Assembly (NCBI GenBank): GCA_015232855.1
Contig: JADFYW010000040.1
Location: 1-32,462 of the forward strand
Length of the DNA stretch: 32,462 nucleotides
Reading direction: 5' to 3'
DNA from: Fibrobacteria bacterium
GTDB lineage: Bacteria; Fibrobacterota; Fibrobacteria; UBA11236; JADFYW01
In this document: piece after piece, positions 26,094 through 32,462 of the stretch
Layout: each line of letters opens with the position of its first letter
Position numbering within the stretch: the first letter of the stretch is position 1
Notes under the pieces: generated by a model
What the model was told of the DNA's origin: nothing
Database searches by the model: none
Seen by the model: the letters and a program-made list of their open reading frames with translations, nothing else
Position numbers and translations under genes: made by a program

Positions 26094-26373
26094 TAATGGT
26101 AAAATATAGTAAATATTACCTCTTTCCTAAAATTGTGGCCCTTAGGACTTGATTGATAAATGCTCATAACCTCATTATTATGAAACAGGTTAGGGTAACT
26201 TACAGGATCTCTGGCTCTTATTAATATTGTAATTACTGTTTTTGTTCAGGAGGTGTTATTTAACCCAGGTAGATAATATGAATCAAAACTACTCTTAAAA
26301 TCTGTTTTTTTTACTTTCAAAATGAGACTTACCATCAAAAGGCAAATTTTCATTTAGTGATGCGAGGCGGGAT
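26094..26373. other. Divergent intergenic region before the GH13_18 gene
   Basis: 280 bp with no supported gene. It holds an inverted repeat TCATAA (26164-26169) / TTATGA (26178-26183) and a perfect AGGAGGTG (26248-26255) that has no start codon at a suitable distance. A six-codon ATG frame at 26278 is too small to support. The region probably carries promoters for the phosphatase and phosphorylase genes but none is clear. Confidence 0.4.
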
Positions 26374-28101
26374 ATGGGTTTTGAAGACAAGAAACAAAAA
26401 ATAGCGGAAACATTAAGTTTTATATATGGTGAACAAATCGCTGTAGAAGTAGTTCCCAGGATAGAAAAGCTTTGTAAACGTTATGTTGATAAGAGGCATG
26501 ATAATATCGATAAATGGAGCCAGGAAGATGTTTTTTTAATCAGTTATGGAGATAGTATTTCTCAAGCTGGAGAGTCACCTCTCAAAACGTTGGCAACCTT
26601 TTTGGATACCTGGGTAAAGGATAAGATAAGCTTTCTTCATATCTTGCCATTTTTCCCTTATACATCAGATGATGGTTTTTCTGTAGTTGATTATAGGCAA
26701 GTCAACACTGAATTGGGGAATTGGGACGATATTAAACGGTTAGGTAATGGTTATCGACTTGTTTTTGATGCCGTGATAAATCATGTATCAGCTTCTTCTG
26801 ATTACATGTTAGGACAGTGTAAAGGTGAACCTCAATATAAGAACTTTCTGCATACTGTTGAACCAGAGGCAGATCTGTCATCAGTACTTAGGCCCCGTAC
26901 ACTGCCCCTTACTCATGCTTATGATACCTGGGAAGGAGAACAACTCTTTTGGACCACCTTTAGTAAAGATCAGATCGATCTGAATTTTCAAAATCCTAAT
27001 GTGCTTTTAGAAATTCTTGATGTGCTTCTTTTTTATGCATGCCAGGGGGCTTCTATGATAAGATTAGATGCAATTCCTTATTTATGGAAGGAACTTGGGA
27101 CTACTTGCGCCCATTTACCCCGTACTCATGCGGTGGTAAAGCTTATGCGAGAGGTATATGATGCTGTCTTTCCGGAAGTAATTCTCCTTTCAGAGACTAA
27201 TGTTCCCCATCAGGAAAATCTTAGTTATTTCGGTAACAAAGGTGATGAGGCTCAGGTCATTTATAATTTCACACTTCCGCCTTTGGTATTATATTCCATT
27301 CACAATGGGACGGCCTCTAAATTATCCAATTGGGCTGCCTCTATAGAAAAAATAAGTGATGATGCCACTTATCTGAATATTACCGCCACCCATGATGGTA
27401 TAGGTTTGCGACCTGCAGAAGGTATTTTAACGGTGGATGAATTAAAGGCGTTGGGGGATTTGGCGAAAAACAGAGGTGGAAATATTGGTGAGAAAACAAA
27501 CAGCGATGGTACGATTAGCCCCTATGAGTTAAATATTACTTTCTTTGATATACTGAACGCCCCTTCATCACAAGAATCTTTAGATTTGCAAATAAACAGA
27601 TTTATGTTGAGTCAGACCATCCCAATGTGTTTGATGGGAATTCCAGGTATATATATACACAGTTTGCTGGGCTCACGTAATGATCTTGAAGGAGTACAAA
27701 AAACAGGTGTGCCTCGCTCCATAAACCGGAAAAAGTTAGATATCAACGAACTGGAAAAAGAACTTGCTGAGCCCGACTCCTTGCGATCCCGGGTTCTTGC
27801 CCGTTATCTTTCTTTGCTTTCGATACGGCAAAAGCAAAATGCATTTCACCCTAATGCACTTCAGGAGGTATTAGAGTTGGGGGAAGCCTTTTTTGCGGTT
27901 AAGAGGACCTGCCAGAAATCAGAGCAAGTTATCCATGCTATCCATAATGTAAATAATAAAGAAGCGGTATGTGTGGTAGAAGAGCTTACTCGTAGAGGTG
28001 GAGTTAAAGACCTGCTATCCGGAGAATCCTTTTCCGGAACAAATGAAATTCCTCTGGCAGCCTATCAGGTGAGATGGTTAACGGGTGAAGGGGATATTTA
28101 A
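26374..28101 (+). CDS. GH13_18 sugar phosphorylase, glucosylglycerate-phosphorylase-like
   Basis: The 575-aa cytoplasmic enzyme belongs to the sucrose phosphorylase branch of GH13. The catalytic nucleophile is D232 (SMIRLDAIPYLWKELG), the acid/base E274 (LLSETNVPH) and the transition-state Asp D341 (THDGIGLRPAEG). Length is about 70 residues more than sucrose phosphorylases (about 490-505). Motifs such as GTTCAHLPRTHAVVKLMRE and GSRNDLEGVQKTGVPRSINR fit the longer subgroup that includes glucosylglycerate phosphorylases (YcjM-like). It would use phosphate to release glucose 1-phosphate from a glucoside; the exact acceptor is unproven. It has no signal peptide and no sugar-transport genes beside it. 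GAGG precedes the ATG. Confidence 0.88.
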   Translation: MGFEDKKQKIAETLSFIYGEQIAVEVVPRIEKLCKRYVDKRHDNIDKWSQEDVFLISYGDSISQAGESPLKTLATFLDTWVKDKISFLHILPFFPYTSDDGFSVVDYRQVNTELGNWDDIKRLGNGYRLVFDAVINHVSASSDYMLGQCKGEPQYKNFLHTVEPEADLSSVLRPRTLPLTHAYDTWEGEQLFWTTFSKDQIDLNFQNPNVLLEILDVLLFYACQGASMIRLDAIPYLWKELGTTCAHLPRTHAVVKLMREVYDAVFPEVILLSETNVPHQENLSYFGNKGDEAQVIYNFTLPPLVLYSIHNGTASKLSNWAASIEKISDDATYLNITATHDGIGLRPAEGILTVDELKALGDLAKNRGGNIGEKTNSDGTISPYELNITFFDILNAPSSQESLDLQINRFMLSQTIPMCLMGIPGIYIHSLLGSRNDLEGVQKTGVPRSINRKKLDINELEKELAEPDSLRSRVLARYLSLLSIRQKQNAFHPNALQEVLELGEAFFAVKRTCQKSEQVIHAIHNVNNKEAVCVVEELTRRGGVKDLLSGESFSGTNEIPLAAYQVRWLTGEGDI

Positions 28102-28818
28102 AAGCTTTTCAGGAAATGTACTGCCTTTTTCTGATTTAATAATCTGATGCACAATCTTTGTATTATATACATGGTGGTACAGGGTGATTTTAGTAAAGGG
28201 AATTGCTCTGTCTTTTTTTCCTGAAAGTGTAAAATCAATAGTTTTTAAATGTGTTTTTTTAAAATTAAAATATTTTACTTGGCGAAGTTTTTTTGACTTT
28301 TTTTCGTATTGGAAAACAAAATGGGAATAAGGGCTTCGTTTAGGGGCTGAAACGGACAGTTTTGTTGTAAGACCGTCTTCTTGAATGGTAACACCTTTGC
28401 GGTAAAATCTATCGATGAGCACATAAGGGAATATATCCCAGTAACTGAGTCCGGTGTAATTAATGGGCTCACGTTTTTTGTGTGGAGCAATTTTACGGAC
28501 TTGTCCGCCAGCAGAGTCAAGTGACCAAATGTCTTCTCCGCAATTTGCCATTAATATTGATTTTTTTGGGTTTGCGTTTGATGCATGATATACAATTCCT
28601 ATGGTTTCGCCATATTTGGTCCAGAATACATCAAAGCGGGAATTAAAAACCTGACCCAGAGATGTAGTATATGCTTCTTTTACTTGTACTTTCCCACTCT
28701 CAGACATATTCGCCTTGATAAGGGGTAAAAAATCGCCATCAGGATATAGTGAATCACTATTACATAAACAAAATGCCACGGAACTCGATGCCCACATAAA
28801 AAGAACAAGAATACGCAT
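28078..28818 (-). CDS. Exported LolA-like (outer-membrane lipoprotein-sorting-type) protein
   Basis: About 246 aa from the ATG at 28818, which directly opens a signal peptide (MRILVLFMWASSSVAF). An in-frame TTG at 28833 overlaps the guaB stop and is an alternative. The mature part has beta-strand pattern and DIWSLDSAGGQVRKIAP, GLSYWDIFPYVLIDRFYR and VKYFNFKK, which resemble the TP0789/LolA-like family (single-sheet lipid-binding fold). Such proteins are often linked to lipoprotein or lipid transfer in the periplasm. Assignment rests on pattern, not on catalytic residues. It follows guaB and its 3' end overlaps the convergent phosphorylase gene by 24 bases. Confidence 0.7.
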   Translation of the reverse strand: MRILVLFMWASSSVAFCLCNSDSLYPDGDFLPLIKANMSESGKVQVKEAYTTSLGQVFNSRFDVFWTKYGETIGIVYHASNANPKKSILMANCGEDIWSLDSAGGQVRKIAPHKKREPINYTGLSYWDIFPYVLIDRFYRKGVTIQEDGLTTKLSVSAPKRSPYSHFVFQYEKKSKKLRQVKYFNFKKTHLKTIDFTLSGKKDRAIPFTKITLYHHVYNTKIVHQIIKSEKGSTFPEKLLNIPFTR

Positions 28819-28829
28819 CGAAATATATA

Positions 28830-30353
28830 TCAACCGAGATAATCCTGATCTAAACGGGTTTGATCGAAGGTGACCACACTGGATGTACCACCTTCAATGA
28901 AAGATTGTTCTGATACCAGCGTAATAAGGGCATTTTTTGAAAAACTTTGTAAAGTGGTTGTGCCAGTGTTGCACATCGTTGATTTGAGTTTGCTTAAGGT
29001 AAGAGGTAATACTTCTTTTACCGAGCCAACAATGGGAACATAAGCATCCACACCTTCTTCAAATTCCAGCTTGTTTTTTGAGCCTCCTTCTGAATACCGC
29101 TTCCAGTTTTTAGCCCGGTTTGAGCCTTCGCCCCAATATGGTTTATAGAGTTTGTCTTTAATGGATATTTTTTTAGTGGGACTTTCGAATGTCATTGCAA
29201 AATACCTTCCCATCATTACAAAATCAGCCCCCATAGCAAGTGCCAGAATAAGTTGGGTATCATTGATGAGGCCTCCATCAGAACAGACAGGTATATATGT
29301 CCCTGTTTTTTTGAAATATTGGTTACGAGCTTCAACCACATCCATTACAGCAGAAGCCTGACCACGGCCGATGCCTTTTTGTTCTCTTGTTATACATATG
29401 GAGCCACCACCAATTCCAATTTTTACGAAATCAAGATCTGCTTCTTTTACCAAATAATTAAATGCTTTCCCTGATACCACATTCCCGCCGCCCATAACGA
29501 CTTTTTTACCGTATTTTTTCCTCACCCAGAGAGCTGCTTCTTTTTGAAATTCAGTGTACCCATCGGAAGAATCAAAGCATAAAACATTAGCACCTGCTTC
29601 AACGAGAGCAGGTACACGCTCCCGATAGTCGTGGGTGTTAATGCCCGCAGCTACCACAAAACGCTTTTCATTATCTAATAATTCATCGGGGTGGTTCTGG
29701 TGGTCAACAAAATCTTTAGTGAAAACAAGATGAGTAAGATTTCCCTTTTTGTTTAAAATGGGGAGGCATTGTTTTTTGTGCTTATGCAAAAGTGCGTTTG
29801 CCTGTTTAAGGCTGATACCGTCTTTACCCCATATAACCCTTTCAACGGGAGTCATATAATTTTTAACGGGGTTGTTTAGGTTGTCTTCATATTCCCAGAA
29901 ATCTTTATCGGTAAGAATACCCAGGAATTTCCCAGAGTCCGAACCATCATCAGTTACGGGCATAGTTGAATGGCCAGTTTCTTTGATGAAGCGAATGGCT
30001 TTAAGGAGAGGATCACTAGGTTTTAAATTAATGGTGGAGGTAACAAAACCAGCCTTGTGACGCTTGACCTTTTTGACCATTTCGACTTGTGATTCTATGG
30101 GCTGTGAACAAAAAATACAACTCATTCCGCCCTGTCTTGCCAGTTCAATGGCCAAATCGGGCCCTGAAACTGATTGCATACAGGCAGACATTATAGGAAT
30201 GTTCATAGTCAGGCGAGATTTTTTTCCCTTTTTAAATTTGCAAATTGGTGTCCCAAGATTAACGTTCTCTACGGTATTCTTTTTCTTAGAAAGACCGGGA
30301 AGAATCAGGTATTCGGAAAAAGTTCTGGAAATATCTTTAATAATTTGTGCCAT
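28830..30353 (-). CDS. guaB: Inosine-5'-monophosphate dehydrogenase
   Basis: The 507-aa enzyme oxidises IMP to XMP with NAD+, the committing step to guanine nucleotides. The TIM barrel is interrupted by a CBS pair (about 100-220; HSTMPVTDDG, GILTDKDFWEY, QCLPILNKKG). The catalytic cysteine is C320 in IGIGGGSICITREQKGIGRG; the phosphate-binding region is CSDGGLINDTQLILALAMGADFVMMG (read as CSDGGLINDTQ and ALAMGADFVMMG). The flap region KPYWGEGSNRAKNWKRY departs from the usual YRGMGS-type sequence, placing it in a less common IMPDH subgroup. It diverges from the adenylate-kinase-like gene, so two purine-nucleotide genes share one intergenic region. Confidence 0.94.
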   Translation of the reverse strand: MAQIIKDISRTFSEYLILPGLSKKKNTVENVNLGTPICKFKKGKKSRLTMNIPIMSACMQSVSGPDLAIELARQGGMSCIFCSQPIESQVEMVKKVKRHKAGFVTSTINLKPSDPLLKAIRFIKETGHSTMPVTDDGSDSGKFLGILTDKDFWEYEDNLNNPVKNYMTPVERVIWGKDGISLKQANALLHKHKKQCLPILNKKGNLTHLVFTKDFVDHQNHPDELLDNEKRFVVAAGINTHDYRERVPALVEAGANVLCFDSSDGYTEFQKEAALWVRKKYGKKVVMGGGNVVSGKAFNYLVKEADLDFVKIGIGGGSICITREQKGIGRGQASAVMDVVEARNQYFKKTGTYIPVCSDGGLINDTQLILALAMGADFVMMGRYFAMTFESPTKKISIKDKLYKPYWGEGSNRAKNWKRYSEGGSKNKLEFEEGVDAYVPIVGSVKEVLPLTLSKLKSTMCNTGTTTLQSFSKNALITLVSEQSFIEGGTSSVVTFDQTRLDQDYLG

Positions 30354-30522
30354 AATTAAATTGAGTCTCTAAAGTAATGAAAAAGTGAAAAACGATTTGA
30401 AACAAAGTCCAAATTTAAAAGGATTACAGGTCTAACAGGGTTGATGTGATCTTTTTGTATAGCCATATCCAAAATTAATAATACTGGAAGTTTATGTCTA
30501 AAAAATAGTAGCTTTAGCAAAG

Positions 30523-31140
30523 ATGAAAAGCATTCTATTACTCGGGCCCACAAGTGCAGGTAAGACTCCATTGGGAGAGCTTTGTACAATACGAGGGATC
30601 GCAGGTAAAAATTGCTACCATTTTGATTTTGGAGAGGCGTTAAGAAATATTTGTGAAGGCAAATCGGATAACCTCTCTATTTCCAACCAGGAAAGCAGTT
30701 TTATCAAAGGTGTTTTGGATACCGGTGCACTTTTAGAGAATGAACATTTTTATCTTGCTGAAAAAATTGTAAAGGGCTTTTTGAGCAGCTGGCATGTAGG
30801 TAAAAGAGATGTCTTTTTATTAAATGGTTTACCTCGTCACTATGGGCAAGCTAAAGATATGGAGTCGTTTTACCCCATTAGAAAACTTATTGTATTAGAA
30901 TGTACTCCGGAAATAATTCTGGACCGTATTCTTTTGAATACCGGTGGTGATCGCTCTAATCGTAGTGATGATAATATTGTTCTCGTAAGAAAAAAAATAA
31001 AACTGTATGAAGAAAGAACTCTACCATTGATTGAGTTTTATAAACACTTGAATGCTGATATTATGCGAATTCAGGTAGGGACAGATACTACAGCGGAAGA
31101 TATGTATCAGCAGTTGCTATTGAATACTAATTTTTCTTGA
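30523..31140 (+). CDS. Adenylate-kinase-family nucleoside monophosphate kinase
   Basis: The 205-aa P-loop kinase has Walker A GPTSAGKTP (8-16), then NGLPRHYGQA (101-110), equivalent to the NMP-binding Gly-Phe-Pro-Arg motif of adenylate kinase. RSNRSDDN (144-151) and YEERTLPLIEFY (162-173) match the LID and C-terminal motifs (R..DD.....Y...T.PL...Y). The Walker A differs from the adenylate kinase GxPGxGKGT pattern and looks more like that of MiaA, but the rest is adenylate-kinase-like. It may be a second, diverged NMP kinase; nucleotide preference is unknown. It diverges from guaB across a 169-bp A/T-rich gap with no clear consensus promoter. Confidence 0.75.
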   Translation: MKSILLLGPTSAGKTPLGELCTIRGIAGKNCYHFDFGEALRNICEGKSDNLSISNQESSFIKGVLDTGALLENEHFYLAEKIVKGFLSSWHVGKRDVFLLNGLPRHYGQAKDMESFYPIRKLIVLECTPEIILDRILLNTGGDRSNRSDDNIVLVRKKIKLYEERTLPLIEFYKHLNADIMRIQVGTDTTAEDMYQQLLLNTNFS

Positions 31141-31712
31141 CCAGATATTGCCAATAGCCTCCACCGTTGTGCCTAGGATCATTTATGTGTTTTCAAAGCC
31201 GACATTTGGGTGACTAAAATTTGGTGTTTATTGTTTATGCCAACTTACGCGAAAAAATATCCCTCTCTCCTTGGAGTAAGAGAGAGGGCTGTCTGTGGGG
31301 GAGACATTGTAGAATAATAAATCACAAAACAGCCTCTATATCCGCTGGTTCAGGGGGCCTGTCCTGATTCCAGCAATTTTCGACAAAGAGTATTTGTCTG
31401 TTTTGCAACTCCTCCACTATTGAATATAAATTATTTGTCCTAAAAAAAAGGTGTTAAAACCCTTTTTAGCAAATTGGCAAAATTATCTACCAGCTAATTT
31501 TACTCTTTTTTATTGAATTTCTTAACATAAAGTTGCCGTACTTTTAACTCCTTTTACCTTAATTTGAAAACCACTCATGTTTTGGTTTTTTGGTTTCTCA
31601 TATAAAAAACAGTGTAAAAACTGTCTTATTTAAAGAAAATTCGGGTTTATCCATACAAAAATTAAAGAGTAGCACTGGACTTGCCGAAATAATAATAAGG
31701 AGGGCCTCGACA
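31141..31712. other. 572-bp gene-free region and leader of the small gene
   Basis: No supported gene. Features seen are a C/T-G/A hairpin at 31261-31288, a weak hairpin AAAAAGG/CCTTTTT at 31445-31467, and an inverted repeat ACAGT (31609-31613) / ACTGT (31620-31624) just after TATAAA (31601-31606), a possible -10 for the small gene. A reading frame open from 31590 into the small gene is not favoured because the strong ribosome-binding site is at 31697-31703. The leader would be about 100 bases. Confidence 0.45.
31261..31288. repeat. Intergenic CCCTCTCTC/GAGAGAGGG hairpin
   Basis: Nine-base perfect arms (31261-31269 and 31280-31288) flank a ten-base loop. The composition is strikingly purine/pyrimidine-biased compared with the A/T-rich surroundings, and GTGGGGGAGAC follows. 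It resembles dispersed palindromic intergenic repeats seen in many genomes; copy number elsewhere cannot be known from one window. Confidence 0.5.
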
Positions 31713-31904
31713 ATGCCAAATAGATTCGAAAAAGGAAATTTACTCATTAGGCAGGCTTACCAGCAGCACCGTAATATTTTCCCTTGCATGGGAAAAAATA
31801 AGCTTGAAGACTGCTTTACCACATCAGGAAACAAAGTTTATTTCTGGTTTAATACCAAGGATGCCAATACCCATATGTTGAGTATGGATATGTCTGCTGC
31901 CTAA
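31713..31904 (+). CDS. Small protein of unknown function (63 aa)
   Basis: Unrecognised. The ATG at 31713 is fixed by AAGGAGG at 31697-31703, nine bases upstream and the best ribosome-binding site in this part of the window. The protein is soluble, with a basic-amphipathic first half (RFEKGNLLIRQAYQQHR) containing C25-type and C34-type cysteines (FPCMG, EDCFTT). The second half is beta-like (NKVYFWFNTKDANTH) and ends MLSMDMSAA. A strong terminator follows 26 bases after the stop, so it is probably its own transcription unit with a long leader. Strong initiation and termination signals suggest an abundant product. No domain known to me matches. Confidence 0.7.
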   Translation: MPNRFEKGNLLIRQAYQQHRNIFPCMGKNKLEDCFTTSGNKVYFWFNTKDANTHMLSMDMSAA

Positions 31905-31930
31905 AATTATTGGATAAGCTCCAATTTTCA

Positions 31931-31967
31931 AAAAAAAGACGGGATATAATTTCCCGTCTTTTTTTTT
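31931..31967 (+). terminator. Strong intrinsic terminator of the small gene
   Basis: A perfect 14-base stem AAAAAAAGACGGGA (31931-31944) pairs with TCCCGTCTTTTTTT (31952-31965) around a seven-base loop, ending in a run of about ten T. It is an almost ideal rho-independent terminator; the A tract would allow function in both directions. Confidence 0.9.
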
Positions 31968-32041
31968 CGTTTTCTTTTAAGTATTAATATCTTTTCCTTT
32001 TTAAAATAAATATGCATTTAAATGGGAAAATGGATATCAGT

Positions 32042-32462
32042 ATGAAATTATTAAGATTAATATTTGTAGGTATTGGTTTAACAGTATTGACAGGGTTTAC
32101 GAACCCGAATTCAGAGGCCTGGCGTCTTCTGGTAGAGAACAAGCCTTTTGAAGCAGAAAAAAAATTTACTAAGCTGAGCAAGCACAAAGATGTGCAAATA
32201 GCAGCAGAAGCTTACAGAGGGCTTGCGGAGGTCTCTGCTTATATTGGTAATAGCAATAACGCTGCGAAATATTCTTTTAAAAGTTACACAAAAGATAATA
32301 ATAGGGCCCTTTTTGCTGCGGCACACATTAAACATTATGTTTTTGGCCGGACCGCGAGTGGTTACAAAATTAAGGAAGGCTATAAAGTACTGCAATCACT
32401 TATTGGTGAAAGTGATGTATTTTCTGGGAATTTTCAGGATCTTCTTTTACAGCGGTATATTA
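32042..32462 (+). CDS. N-terminal part of an exported helical-repeat-like protein (cut by window edge)
   Basis: The frame is open from the ATG at 32042 to the window end (140 codons); a second ATG at 32030 is in frame. The opening MKLLRLIFVGIGLTVLTGF is a signal peptide. Then come alpha-helical segments resembling tetratricopeptide-type repeats: EAWRLLVENKPFEAEKKFTK, QIAAEAYRGLAEVSAYIG, NNAAKYSFKSYTKDN. Such N-terminal repeats often precede larger exported domains, but nothing beyond the edge can be said. It starts about 75 bases after the strong terminator, so it has its own promoter. Confidence 0.75.
   Translation, partial: MKLLRLIFVGIGLTVLTGFTNPNSEAWRLLVENKPFEAEKKFTKLSKHKDVQIAAEAYRGLAEVSAYIGNSNNAAKYSFKSYTKDNNRALFAAAHIKHYVFGRTASGYKIKEGYKVLQSLIGESDVFSGNFQDLLLQRYI

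Noticed and set aside
26248-26296. Small gene after the perfect AGGAGGTG motif
   Set aside because: No start codon lies at a usable distance, and the following ATG frame is only six codons.
30523-31140. tRNA dimethylallyltransferase MiaA
   Set aside because: Only the P-loop is similar; the protein is too short and has adenylate kinase motifs further on.
1-32462. CRISPR array or mobile element
   Set aside because: No regularly spaced repeats, transposase, integrase or phage genes were seen.

Overview
The window looks like chromosome from a low-GC, Gram-negative-type bacterium, most probably a member of Fibrobacterota or a related lineage. The main clue is the fibro-slime (PA14-like) domain in two giant exported proteins, together with a lipobox lipoprotein and a LolA-like protein that imply an outer membrane. 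The placement is an inference from domain content; no rRNA, tRNA, CRISPR array, insertion sequence or prophage gene was seen.

Layout. (1) 33-694, minus: a Phd/YefM antitoxin and PIN-domain toxin pair with its own promoter and a repeated operator-like motif. (2) 834-11197, minus: a tight four-gene surface operon in the order ThuA/Rossmann-like giant (1048 aa), small outer-membrane-type lipoprotein (229 aa), fibro-slime giant (964 aa), fibro-slime plus beta-helix giant (about 1189 aa). (3) 11509-18332, minus: hisD, then the branched-chain amino acid genes in transcription order ilvC, isochorismatase-like hydrolase, leuB, ilvE, cimA. The last three with ilvC fit isoleucine synthesis from pyruvate through citramalate. 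(4) 18499-24371, plus: ffh, rpsP, rimM, trmD, rplS (the common SRP/ribosome/tRNA-modification cluster) and a 700-aa protein with two cyclic-nucleotide-binding domains. (5) 24390-26093, minus: tyrS and a low-molecular-weight protein tyrosine phosphatase. (6) 26374-28101, plus: a GH13_18 sugar phosphorylase. (7) 28078-30353, minus: guaB and a LolA-like exported protein. (8) 30523 to the end, plus: an adenylate-kinase-like protein, a 63-aa orphan protein with a strong ribosome-binding site and terminator, and the start of an exported helical-repeat-like protein cut by the window edge.

The most interesting observation is in the surface operon. The lipoprotein ends with what looks like only the N-terminal half of a LamG/concanavalin-like jelly roll, and stops in the middle of the fold. 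Each of the three giant proteins ends with what looks like only the C-terminal half of the same fold. No gene in the operon carries a complete LamG domain. This suggests a split-domain docking system in which one lipid-anchored half-domain captures three different exported partners at the cell surface. It is a hypothesis from reading the proteins and needs structural prediction or binding data.
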